Positions 54,640 through 64,000 of a stretch of 64,000 bases of DNA are shown piece after piece (the stretch's first letter is position 1; each line of letters starts with the position of its first letter). The stretch spans positions 72,997,006-73,061,005 of the forward strand of contig CP092877.1 of assembly GCA_030710605.1 (NCBI GenBank). Direction: 5' to 3'. The stretch comes from Cordylochernes scorpioides (taxonomy: Eukaryota; Arthropoda; Arachnida; Pseudoscorpiones; Chernetidae). The notes under the pieces are model-generated. The model searched no databases and was not told the DNA's origin. It saw only the letters and a program-made list of their open reading frames with translations. Position numbers and translations under genes: made by a program.

Positions 54640-55205
54640 CTTCTTTCTTATCTCCACTCAATCATATTAAGATATCAAGTTGTGACCCTTGATATAAAAT
54701 GAAAGGATTTAAAAGCACGAATGTTTCTTTTATACATAATACAAACTTCTACTACCCTTACTGCGATGAAAAAATATATTGGGAGGGCTTGACTCATCAG
54801 TGGTGAACCCTCCCAGCGGTTTCGCCAATTTAATCCACCAGACCGCTTCTCAGAGCTCTAATACTGTATTGGACGATTCTGTTTATATACGCAGCACTGA
54901 AGGGTGGAATCTCAGAAATGGTTTTCAAGAAAACTATGGACATAAGCTTATAGGACAGTAGAATTACATTCAAATATTTGCATCGAGCAATGCTCTTCCG
55001 CAAACAATAAAGACAAGGCCAGTTAGGCATAAATTAACACAAAGAAATAACGCGCCATCTATGACTGTGAAGTAGAATGCATCTGCCTTTGTCATTAAGA
55101 CTGGGAGCACTACTCAGTGGCAGGCCGACTTAGCTCCACAAGAAATGGCCGCCTCTGACATGAGGAACAGACGCCATGTGCAGCTGCTCCTAACATGGAG
55201 ACTTT
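54640..55205 (-). repeat. family H retroposon split by family B
   Basis: The tail part CTTCTTTCTTATCTCCACTC is at 54640-54685. The rest (GTAGAATGCATCTGCCTTTG to CTGCTCCTAACATGGAG) is at 55065-55205, with a whole family B element between. Confidence 0.8.
54690..55062 (+). mobile_element. family B, best full-length copy
   Basis: About 370 bp from ATATAAAATGAAAGGATTTA to AGAAATAACGCGCCATCT. Contains TTCTACTACCCTTACTGCGA, the stem-loop TGGGAGGG (54780-54787)/CCCTCCCA (54808-54815), GGTTTCGCCAATTTAATCCA, and a right half with CAGCACTGAAGGGTGGAATC. Inserted into a family H copy. Short frames in the right half recur between copies but carry stops. Confidence 0.85.
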
Positions 55206-56570
55206 ACTTCCTAGGTTCATACAAGCTAGGGTGTTTCAATGATGTACCGCCTTCATTCATTTGGTACACTGGTACTTTTAGTATTGAAATCAGCGTGTTT
55301 CTTGGTTTTAAAACATTCTGTGACACACATACACAAAATCCTTTATTACGGACTTGCCCCATACAGATTCTCTCAATTGGGTAAGGTAATAATCATAGAG
55401 ATAAATCGCCGTCAGTTTCAATCTATTTTTAGCATAAGAGGATTCTTTCCAGAAAGAATATCAGAAAAGAACAACCATCTTTAAGAACGAACCGTTCAAT
55501 TAAACGTTGTAAAGTACATCGTTGTAAAAGAACAAACAGTCCAAAGAGAACAGCGAAAGAATAACGGTACAAACAGGACGGTAGTAAAGAACAAGGCCAT
55601 GTATGAACAAACTGTCCAAACAGGACGGTAGTAAAGAACAAGGCCATCATGTATGAACGACCTAGCCAATCAGAGCGGCCATCTATCCATCTTCACCAAG
55701 CGGAAATCTTTCAGATAAGATCGTTTGGTCCGATAATCCCAGGTGTCGGCTGCTACATGGCTCCTGAGGTCAATTTCCTCTTCCGGTCCTTTTCCTATTG
55801 GCCATCTAGACAGACCTGTGACAGAAGCTAGAAATTCTTTAGATGAATTTTTACATATTGGTTGTCTGAATCAAAGGCCACAATTCAGATAAACCAATTT
55901 GGACTATTGACCATTTCGAAATTTGTATTTCGGAAAAGAATGAATTTGATCAGCCAAAATTTCATGGTATTTAAAGACTAACGTTCAAATTGTTGAAATT
56001 TAGAATACCAATTTCTGAAAGAACTACCCAAATTATAAATGTTCACTTTTTCAAAATAAGGACATCCAGTTTTACAGAAAGTGTACTTGAAATGATAAGC
56101 TACTTGTTTTAAACGTAATATTCAAGCGTCCTATATTCAAGTCAAAAAGAAGAAATGCTATCATATGCAACTTTAATATTGTGTTTAAAACAATTTTCTA
56201 TTGAGCTTTCTGCAATGAATAAAATTTCGTACTACTGGAAAGTAGGATCTTTAAATAATGAAAGAGATTATGCATAGAGACATTCAATCATTAATAATAG
56301 AGGTCTTTATTTCACTATGGCAAAAGAATGATATTCATGTTCTGAAAAGGTTTTTCTATCTTTTATGTTCTTAAAGTGTTCCTTTCCTTATTTACTTATG
56401 CTCAAAAATCTCAAATATAGATTATTCATTCAGATTTGTTACCATACTATCTTTTTTGGTAAATGTATAAGCTAAATACGTAGCTTATTTGCGCTAATCA
56501 AAATATGTGCTTTCTGTGAAATAACCTACAAAGAAATGAGAAGACCTTTTGCAACGAAATTACCAATTAC
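55206..56570. other. unique DNA, no supported gene
   Basis: The longest unique stretch in the window. It has a local duplication of ACAGGACGGTAGTAAAGAAC (about 55574 and 55622). A + frame at 55649-55831 (HQAEIFQIRSFGPIIPGVGC) is unrecognised. The remainder is AT-rich. Confidence 0.45.
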
Positions 56571-56830
56571 CAATTATTTTATTTTCAAAGCGCTATATCC
56601 CGCAAGGGATATTTGCGCCAAACAAGGAGAAAAGTTTATTTACATAAGTTATTTACATTATTCAACGCAAGAAAACATTAGAGATCCAGATTTTGTAGAA
56701 AATTTAGAATGTATTTACAAAATGAATTGAACTTTAAATATGATTTTTTTTATCGGAAATCGAATCGTTAAGTTCACAAACAACTAGTTCATTCTTCATT
56801 CTATTTGCTAATCAGAATATGTGTTTTCTG
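56571..56830 (-). repeat. LINE 3' end
   Basis: Reversed, it shows AAACATATTCTG-like sequence, then TTTACATAAG words, GGCGCAAATATCCC/GGGATATAGCGC and a TAATTGGTAATTGGTAA tail. The same block is at 63440-63690, about 93 percent alike by eye. Confidence 0.75.
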
Positions 56831-56944
56831 CGAAATGACCTACAAAGAAATGAAGACATTTTGCAACAAGATGATTTTATGACCAATATATGTAAATATT
56901 CACTTCTTATTATGATGCACCAGCTAGCTATCCGCCATGAAAAT

Positions 56945-57096
56945 TCGAAACCATTTTAGACACGTAAGATTCTTTTTGAAATTAAACAATTTCCACTGCC
57001 CTTGCTGCAATGGAATTTTTTTTTTAAATCCATTGTACTAAGGGCAGTGGTAATTGTTTAATTTCAAAAAGAATCTTGCGTGTAAAATGGTTTCGA
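56945..57096. repeat. fold-back of a family B end
   Basis: Arms 56945-57013 and 57029-57096 (CGAAACCATTTTA, TTTTTGAAATTAAACAATT and CCACTGCCCTT words) face each other across a 15-bp spacer. The same sequence in single form is at about 48440-48520. Confidence 0.88.
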
Positions 57097-57282
57097 AAAA
57101 TCACTTCTTATTATTTTTAATTCATAGAACAATTCATTTTCTTGAACAGAGATATGCAACTTTTTAATACAATTTTAAAGTAAAAGATGAATTTCTAGAA
57201 TATTTACACATCCTATCCTTTCAAGTCTTATTAACTGCCTCAGTGTGACGGGAAGGTGACCCTGAGTAGGACAAGCAAAATA
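57097..57282. other. AT-rich spacer
   Basis: No gene seen. Confidence 0.45.
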
Positions 57283-57923
57283 CACTCTTGGACAAGACTT
57301 AAGGAAGTTGTAACTTTTAGCATGTATATCGGGATTCAGACAATAACTCTGAAAGATATTACAGTGACCTTTATTGAAGACACACGAGATAACCAAGTGT
57401 ATATACACTCATAGACAAAACTTAAGGAAGTTGTACCTTTAGCATATATATCGGGATTCATACAATAACTCTGAAAGATATTACAGTGACGTTTATTGAA
57501 GACACACGAGATAACCAAGTGTATATACACTCATGGACAAAACTTGAGGAAGTTGTACCTTTTAACATGTATATCAGGATTCAGACACAACCTCTGAAAG
57601 ATATTACAGTGATCTTTATTGAAGACACACGAGATAACCAAGTATATATACACTCATATACAAAACTTAAGGAAGTTGTACCTTTTTGCATGTATATCGG
57701 GATTCAGACAATAACTCTGAAAGATATTACAGTGACCTTTATTAAAGACACGCGAGATAACCAAATGTATATACACTCATGGACAAAACTTAAGGAAGTT
57801 CTATCTTTAGCATATATATCGAGATTGAGACAATAACACTCTGAAATATAATTGATACACAGTGACCTTTATTGAAGACACTCAAGATGACGGCCCCACT
57901 TCCTTAAGTTTTGTCCGTTAGTG
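57283..57923 (+). mobile_element. family F element, expanded, five units
   Basis: TA-flanked, 641 bp. Ends CACTCTTGGACAAGACTTAA and CTTCCTTAAGTTTTGTCCGT. Five tandem units of about 120 bp lie between. The right end differs from the array units, as in the other family F elements. Confidence 0.9.
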
Positions 57924-58116
57924 TATGTCTCGAGTCTTATACTCCTGGTACCCTAGGAATAAAACCTATCCTACTAAACCCAACTAAATATTAACAGGTA
58001 AATATGTAAAGTCGTATTTCTACCTTTGTATACCTCAAATGTTTATAAAAAGGAAAGACATCTAATTATTCTTAACTAAAATATCAAAAGTAGAGAAGAT
58101 TGGACTTCTAGACATA
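57924..58116. other. unique spacer
   Basis: No gene seen. Confidence 0.45.
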
Positions 58117-58124
58117 GTCTAAGG

Positions 58125-58332
58125 CAGAGGTCGGTAAACTGCGGTTCGCGAGCAACATGCGGCTCTTTGGAAGAGAAACTGCGGCTCTTTATATAGTTCC
58201 ATACGTAAATATTATTTATGCGAGTACTATTTATTGTTGGCAATTAAAAAAATTTGGTAGCTCTTTAAAAACTATGAAATTTTGTAAATTGTAATTTTCG
58301 ACTCTTCCGAATCAAAAGTTTTCCGACCCCTT
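58125..58332. mobile_element. hAT-like short element, intact
   Basis: 208 bp flanked by a perfect 8-bp duplication GTCTAAGG (58117-58124 and 58333-58340), the hallmark of hAT transposition. Ends CAGAGGTCGG and CCGACCCCTT, 5' region GCGGTTCGCGAGCAACATGC. No transposase. Confidence 0.93.
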
Positions 58333-58377
58333 GTCTAAGGAGATAAGCAACTCCATTACATCTATTCATATAAAAAA

Positions 58378-58678
58378 AAACTCTGCTTTTGCCTGTCCCA
58401 AGCCCGGATGAAAAAGGAGGTGGGGGAGCAGTAACAAGCTCACTAAAAAACCTGGGCTCAGTTGGCCCGGCTGATAGTACCCTGTACTACGTTTGTACTC
58501 CATGTTAGGAGCGGCTGCACATGGCGTCTGTTCCTCATGTCAGAGGCGACCATTTATTTTGGAGCTAAGTTGGCCTTCCACTGAGTAGTGCTCCCAGTCT
58601 TAATGATAAAGGCAGACGCATTCTGCTTTACCCAGTCATGAATGATTGAGTGGAGATAAGAAAGAAGAAGAAGATATA
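58378..58678 (+). repeat. family H retroposon
   Basis: Begins ACTCTGCTTTTGCCTGTCCC and ends GATAAGAAAGAAGAAGAAG. A 30-bp piece (around CTAATCCAGGAATACAGG in the 45.9-kb copy) is deleted. Confidence 0.85.
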
Positions 58679-59248
58679 AAAATATATTTGGAAGTTGTTT
58701 ACAAATCAATTCACAACAATTCAGAAATTCGATGTGTTTTGATGGTACTCCAACTTGGTACTCGTTGTTTCCCATCTACGGCACCAGGCTAGCTAAGCTT
58801 AATCAATAGATCGGTGCCCTAAATCCCTCCATGTGGGACGTTCCTATTGTCTACCGCCCACATGTCCCTAAAGGGAGAGCCTTATCTCCCCCTGTAGGGT
58901 CCGCCTCTGACTCACCGGCCCGTACTTTGTATGCAAATTGCCCGCTACCTCAACATCTCTCTGAGAATTCAAATCTGTCATGGGTTTTTTGACAGCCACT
59001 GTAGCATACTGAAGGGGAGGACATAAATTTACCATTTTTCTACATTTTGAACAAATTGACATGTGGGGGAATTGTAATTGAATAAAACAGCTCCCTCGTT
59101 AGATGTGGGAGGAATAGGTCGCTATTGACTTGAGCTATGTAAATGGGAATCAATCTTGGTTTAAAGGAATGATGATAAACTCAGACATGACTAGATCCTA
59201 CAGGAACTGAAATAACTGTTGCAACACCCAACTCACTTCGGACCATAT
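58679..59248. other. unique DNA with a doubtful minus-strand peptide
   Basis: At 58868-59062 the minus strand reads MSICSKCRKMVNLCPPLQYA, TVAVKKPMTDLNSQRDVEVA and a further 25 residues. Composition is protein-like, but I do not recognise it and the frame is short. Confidence 0.3.
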
Positions 59249-60124
59249 ATACAGTTGCCCAGCCATCCTTGCAGCCCTCTATATGGCAGACATCAATCCA
59301 GAAGAGGACATCCATTCGACACCTTTAGATACAGTTGCCCGGCCATCCTTGCAGCCCTCTATATGACAGACATCAATCCAGAGGAGGACATCCATACGAC
59401 ACCTTTAGATACAGTTGCCCGGCCATCCTTGCAGCCTTCTATATGGCAGACATCAATCCAGAAGAGGACATCCATATGACACCTTTAGATACAGTTCCCC
59501 GGCCATCCTTGCAGCCCTCTATATGGCAGACATCAATCCAGAAGAGGACATCCATACGACACCTTTAGATACAGTTGCCCGGCCATCCTTGCAGCCTTCT
59601 ATATGGCAGACATCAATCCAGAAGAGGACATCCATATGACACCTTTAGATACAGTTCCCCGGCCATCCTTGCAGCCCTCTATATGGCAGACATCAATCCA
59701 GAAGAGGACATCCATACGACACCTTTAGATACAGTTGCCCGGCCATCCTTGCAGCCTTCTATATGGCAGACATCAATCCAGAAGAAGACATCCATACGAC
59801 ACCTTTAGATACAGTTGCCCGGCCATCCTTGCAGCCCTCTATATGGCAGACATCAATCCAGAAGAGGACATCCATACGACACCTTTAGATACAGTTGCCC
59901 GGCCATCCTTGCAGCCTTCTATATGGCAGACATCAATCCAGAAGAGGACATCCATACGACACCTTTAGATACAGTTGCCCGGCCATCCTTGCAGCCTTCT
60001 ATATGGCAGACATCAATCCAGAAGAAGACATCCATACGACACCTTTAGATACATTTGCCCGGCCATCCTTGCAGCCCTCTATATAGCAGACATCAATCCA
60101 GAAGAGGACATCCATAAGGCACCT
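59249..60124. repeat. 80-bp minisatellite
   Basis: Eleven copies of an 80-bp unit with CACCTTTAGATACAGTTGCC, CGGCCATCCTTGCAGCC and GACATCAATCCAGAAGAGGA. Units alternate between CCCTCTATATGG and CCTTCTATATGG forms, hinting at a 160-bp dimer. Overlapping frames are artefacts. Confidence 0.96.
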
Positions 60125-60356
60125 CAGTTGACCGGTATTGTGATCAGGGTGCATGGACCTATCTGATCTGCTTCATAGACAAGACAACACCACCATCAAC
60201 CTAGGTGACCCTGATGCTAACTTATACAGAACCTCAATAACGTTACATTAAAAAGGTTCAACTTCCTTAAATTTACCAATTAGTGTAGTTATTTTTCCCA
60301 ATTGTACAGAATTCAAGCCATGGTGGATAGTTTGCGAATGCTTATGTTTCATATGT
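60125..60356. other. unique spacer with family F end
   Basis: Positions about 60255-60288 (CAACTTCCTTAAATTTACCA) match a right end of family F. Otherwise unique. Confidence 0.5.
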
Positions 60357-60620
60357 CAACAACAATTGCTTTATTAGAACATTTCCGTCCTGTAAGGACT
60401 CGCCATACATCATTTTCATGAAGAAAAGGGGAAAAAAACATAAACAAAGGAGATGAGGGAAAATGAAAAGGAAATCAAAGTATTCAACATAACTATACAA
60501 ATTAACTATGGATGGAAATTGTCCCGTAATTTTAGTTCTTAGAGATTACCTTGTTCTCTAACGCTTTATGAAAATTAAACAATTCTATCGCTATATATTT
60601 TTTCTCGGACATTATTCTGA
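60357..60620 (-). repeat. LINE 3' end
   Basis: Reversed: GGCGAGTCCTTACAGGAC hairpin, AATAAAGC, then TTGTTGTTG tail, like 49345 and 53787. Upstream coding part not recognisable. Confidence 0.6.
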
Positions 60621-60884
60621 TTAGCTGAACTGGGTTCACGTAGACTTGAATAATGTTCTTTAAGATGGTTCATATGTGTGTTTGAGATATTTATGTTTTG
60701 ACAAAAAGAAATCAGTTTTAGTATACATTTCGAAAGTGTTTAAATCTTTTTTGGTGACACACATTCACTGTAAAGAGGAAGAATTAAGTAAGAAACCCAA
60801 GTTTCCAAGTTACAAATAACTTTACTAGTTTCCGTTCAAAAAGAGCAACCTAGATCATCATACAATATAATGCGGCTTATAATT
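60621..60884. other. AT-rich unique sequence
   Basis: No gene seen. Confidence 0.45.
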
Positions 60885-61165
60885 GTAGAACGACATTTGA
60901 AAATTATCCCGCATGTGTTTCTTTTGAACGAAAAATCTAAATTTATTTTTAAGGAGAACTAACGATTATTTCTAACCTTAGTGATGAAGTATGAAAGGAT
61001 AAATTGTAAAGAGTAATGATAAACGGAAAAATAAAGTGTCCAGGGATGGGAATCGAACTCACAGTGTTCTGCTTACCGGGCAGATGCCATATCCACTAGT
61101 CTACCCTGAACATATTTTTCCGCTCGTAAATATTATATAAAGTAATTTATAATACAATATAATGC
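60885..61165 (-). repeat. SINE family D, full reverse copy
   Basis: Body from GACATTTGAAAATTATCCCG, tRNA-like head 61038-61111 (B-box reversed GGAATCGAACTC), AT-rich lead to about 61165. Confidence 0.85.
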
Positions 61166-61171
61166 AGCTTA

Positions 61172-61350
61172 TGATTGTAGACTGGACACTATATTTTTCC
61201 GTTCACCATTACTCTTCACAATTCATCCTTTCATACTTCATCCCTAAGGTTAGAAATAATGATTATTTCTCCTTAAAATAAATTTCAATTTTTAGTTCAA
61301 AAGAAACACATGCAGGATAATTTCAAATTTTGTTCTAGATCATCATATTT
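61172..61350 (+). repeat. SINE family D body, forward
   Basis: Begins at CTGGACACTATATTTTTCCG, immediately beyond the reversed copy, forming a second inverted D pair. Confidence 0.82.
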
Positions 61351-62272
61351 ACAATATACTGTGGAGGATGTACAGGGTTTGTTCATTTACAATTATAATT
61401 TATAATGATATCGTTGGGTCCTCAGGTCCTTGGGGATATTGTTCTTTAAAAGGTTTTGTCTGGCTTGTTTGATATTCAAGGTGGGTTTATTTTTACTTTT
61501 TTTTCAACTTTTCGTCATTCTGGCTTAATTGATGGAGAATTTGTCTAGGTTTTAAATTTCTTATTAGTAAGAAATCATTTTCTTCTTACCGCATTCATTT
61601 TTTTCATGTTCCAGTGCTCTTGTCTTTATCAAAAAAACAAAATTCCCGAATTCACTTGAAATCTTCACCTCTAAAAATCAACATAGCGTTAAATTACATG
61701 TTTCAAACAGTCCAATAAATAGTTAGGTTTTTTCTTCAAATATTGCATATATAAAAAAGTGTCTTTGCGATGTTTTTGTGTAATTTCATTCAGCGTTTCT
61801 CTAACGGTCATCTTATTGTTTAGCTTTTTTACTTGGGCGTCATAAAAAGAGGCGGCAAATTAGAGACCGCAACAATTGGATCGGTGGTCATGGGCGAATG
61901 GTGTTATTTCTGTATCCCCACACCGGCTATTTTATTATTAAACATCATAATGATTACCATGGCCTTCACTATGTATACATGTAGATAAATAACAATCCAA
62001 TGAAGAATTAACTCTCCCACACAAATCCAAACGACACACAAACAAAACTGTCACCAACAGCTGAGGACAATTTCTAAAGAGTCTTACAGACATTGTTGTA
62101 TCTCTGGACATTTTTAGATCGAGACAGTTTAAAATTAGATCTTTATAGAACATGGTTTACAGAGGGAAATGTCAATCGAAGGAACACGATATAGTGACTC
62201 TCTGTATTTGCATATTACCCTCCATGGACGGCTTATATACATAACGGCCGTTCACTTAGCTATGCATATATT
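61351..62272. other. AT-rich unique sequence
   Basis: About 900 bp without recognisable repeats or reading frames of interest. A minus frame at 61938-62153 shows no domain. Confidence 0.5.
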
Positions 62273-62510
62273 GTATCAAAATATCATTTATTTTACCAAT
62301 ATTTCAGTTGGCTGAACGCCAACCTTTATCAAGGTATTATAACATATTTAATGTGTATCAACTACAAACTCAGGGCCACATAACCGAGTTTGTTGTTGAC
62401 ACACATTAAAATGTTATAATACCTTGATAAAGGTTGGCGTTCAGCCAACTGAAATATTGGTAAAATAAATGATATTTTGATCCAATATATGCCTTTTTAT
62501 TTAAAGATTT
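62273..62510. repeat. family L inverted pair
   Basis: Reverse copy (62273-62385) and forward copy (62386-62510) meet tail to tail: CCAATATTTCAGTTGGCTGA ... TCAGCCAACTGAAATATTGG. Each has the GGTTGGC/GCCAACT stem followed by GAAATATTGG. Confidence 0.85.
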
Positions 62511-62841
62511 ATTTATGGATTGCTCTATTTTCAAAAAGATCTTAGCTACTAAAGCCAATAATAGATACATCTTTAAAAAAAAAAAGAAAATTAAGGCAGT
62601 TTTTTTCGATTTCTAAACAAATGCCTCTTTTTTGAACGAATCTATAAAGATAGCCGGTCCCATTTCTTATTAAAATTTCCTCTCAATATTATTAATTTGT
62701 GTATTATTATTATATATTAGTATTATGTATGTCTTATCATAACTACAAAGTTGACCTAAAAGTTCGTAAACACTTTGCAAACAATTGAAATACCAATATT
62801 ATTCACCGTTATGTATAATGGTTTTGTATTATGTATAAAGT
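62511..62841. other. AT-rich unique sequence
   Basis: A-run, then AT-rich DNA. No gene seen. Confidence 0.45.
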
Positions 62842-62894
62842 TGTTTTTTGCTTATCCCTAGTACACGTGGTACAAGCCATTATAATCATGGCTC
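62842..62894 (-). repeat. SINE family C 3' fragment
   Basis: CTTATCCCTAGTACACGTGG to ATAATCATGG, only the last 50 bp of family C. Confidence 0.75.
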
Positions 62895-62908
62895 CCCTGA
62901 CTTATAAA

Positions 62909-63110
62909 ACAAGTAATTCAGGGTCAAGTTTCTTGTGCCATTTTTATCCTTCTAGATTTCAGGCAACAGGAGCAACTAGAAGTGTTCACTTATATAATAC
63001 ATATAGTTAGCTGGAAGTTATATAGCTAGATGCTTCTGTTAAGGGGCATGTTAGCCTGAAAGCTGGAGGGATAAAATGGTGCAAGAAACTTGGCCTTGGA
63101 TTACTTGTTG
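62909..63110. mobile_element. 200-bp inverted-repeat element
   Basis: Arms of about 56 bp: AACAAGTAATTCAGGGTCAA at the left and TTGGCCTTGGATTACTTGTT at the right, about 88 percent complementary. It separates two pieces of SINE C. Confidence 0.78.
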
Positions 63111-63111
63111 A

Positions 63112-63395
63112 TATTGTTTTTTGCTTATATCCCTAGTACACGTGGTACAGGCCATGATAATCATGGTGGGTAGAAGTAGGCGACTGCTTTTACTGTAAGT
63201 GCACCACATGTCTACACATGTGAATAGCAGTTCGACTTTACGCTTACAAATGTGCCAGAGCTCCGTTTGGTTACTTGCATTCGCTGGTGGGGTTGGACTT
63301 TTGTAAGAATCGAGGCCAATTGGAGCATTTTTTTTAACATAAAAAAGTGCCCAATGCGGGAATCGAACCCGGGTCGTAGCCCTTCCACCGACCCT
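63112..63395 (-). repeat. SINE family C copy with shortened head
   Basis: On the minus strand the head is deleted in the anticodon region (GTGGAAGGGCTACGACCCGG) but keeps B-box GGTTCGATTCC. The rest is complete. Confidence 0.85.
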
Positions 63396-63439
63396 CAAGA
63401 GAGTTACTAAATTAGATAAATGGTAATATTGGTAATTAC

Positions 63440-63790
63440 AATTACAATTATTTTATTTCCAAAGCGCTATATCCCGCAAGGGATACTTGCGCCAAACAAG
63501 GAGAAAAGTTTATTTACATAAGTTATTTACATTATTCAACGCATGAAAACATTAGAGATCCAGATTTTGTAGAAAGTTATGCATTTACAAAATGAATTGA
63601 ACTTCAAATATGATTTTTTATCGGAAATCAAATCGTTAAGTTCACAAACAACTAGTTCATTCTATAATCTTGAAATGCTGGGCAATCGATCAGTAGATGT
63701 CTTGAGGTTTATTCCTCAATACCACAAAAACAACTTGAATCCTCCACTGCCTTTATTCTATTTAATGTAGAAATGGAGAAATTGTCCTTT
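63440..63790 (-). pseudogene. non-LTR retrotransposon C-terminus and 3' end
   Basis: On the minus strand from about 63745: EDSSCFCGIEE, an in-frame stop, then TSRHLLIDCPAFQDYR. After a frame change come VCELNDLISDKKSYLKFNSF and a terminal FMR-stop. This parallels the peptide at 45062 and ends in the same GGCGCAAGTATCCC hairpin and TTGTAATTGTAAT tail. Confidence 0.72.
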
Positions 63791-64000
63791 GTAGAGAAGG
63801 GCTTCACTCCTCTTACTAGATTGTTACTAATTAGCTAAAGGAGTAATATTGGAGATGAAAACTGTCATTTGTATGTATAGAGAGTGACGTGTTCTCTAGC
63901 AAAAATGTTCTTTCCTGGAGGTTCTATTGAATATACGAGTATATACGAATATACACATAATTGGAATAATGATCTTTGAGAGGGTATGATTAATTTTGAT
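63791..64000. other. unique end of window
   Basis: AT-rich unique sequence. No gene seen. Confidence 0.45.

Noticed and set aside
53160..55000. C2H2 zinc-finger exon in family B (FYCPYCDEK)
   Set aside because: The phrase recurs in copies, but in-frame stops follow within about 12 codons and no His pair is present. It may be an ancient coding remnant, not a gene.
59219..60166. Overlapping 60-86-codon frames (HPCSPLYGRHQSRRGHP)
   Set aside because: They are shifted readings of an 80-bp unit. As 80 is not a multiple of three, each frame stops after a few units.

Overview
The window looks like gene-poor nuclear DNA from an arthropod, probably an arachnid such as a spider. I found no intact host gene, and no bacterial, CRISPR or operon features. 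Evidence for an arthropod: two mariner-type (DD34D) transposase copies, several non-LTR retrotransposon 3' ends whose C-terminal peptides carry the usual Cys/His knuckle, hAT-, Tc1/mariner- and pogo-like short elements, two tRNA-derived SINE families, and an endonuclease fragment of a kind I associate from memory with arachnid transposons. The arachnid assignment is inference; no database search was possible.

Layout. 1-5.7 kb: three unrelated minisatellites (52/54-bp, a G/T-rich 24-30-bp unit, a 40-bp unit). 5.7-11.7 kb: dispersed repeats, including an EEP-type endonuclease fragment, a solo LTR, a SINE end and a 5'-truncated retrocopy with 16-bp target duplications. 11.7-29.4 kb: almost all tandem repeats (54-bp, 41-bp, 52-bp, the 7.5-kb 41-bp satellite with higher-order structure, a 165-bp AT-rich array, a 45-bp array) with islands of mobile DNA. 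29.4-38.6 kb: a retrocopy, a LINE end, mariner copy 1, a 43-bp array, tRNA-like SINEs, two TA-flanked short elements and a solo LTR. 38.6-44.5 kb: a 54-bp array, a second 41-bp array, and a short inverted-repeat element whose inside has expanded into a 123-bp array, itself interrupted by mariner copy 2. 44.5-55.2 kb: nested transposons, a near-perfect 82-bp fold-back, a 73-bp array, a hammerhead-ribozyme-like motif and SINE inversions. 55-64 kb: unique DNA, another fold-back, a third expanded element, an 80-bp array, SINEs and LINE ends. About 28 kb (about 44 percent) is tandem repeat.

The elements work together only in the sense of nesting and amplification. Retroposed units (SINEs, LINE ends, retrocopies) depend on LINE reverse transcriptases encoded elsewhere, and short inverted-repeat elements depend on transposases encoded elsewhere. 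Three results deserve follow-up. First, there is a canonical hammerhead core near 50.57 kb. Second, one dispersed family has a stem-loop whose two arms change together between copies. Third, a short transposon family exists both as about 200-bp single units and as internally expanded 123-bp tandem arrays, which looks like satellite DNA forming from a transposon.
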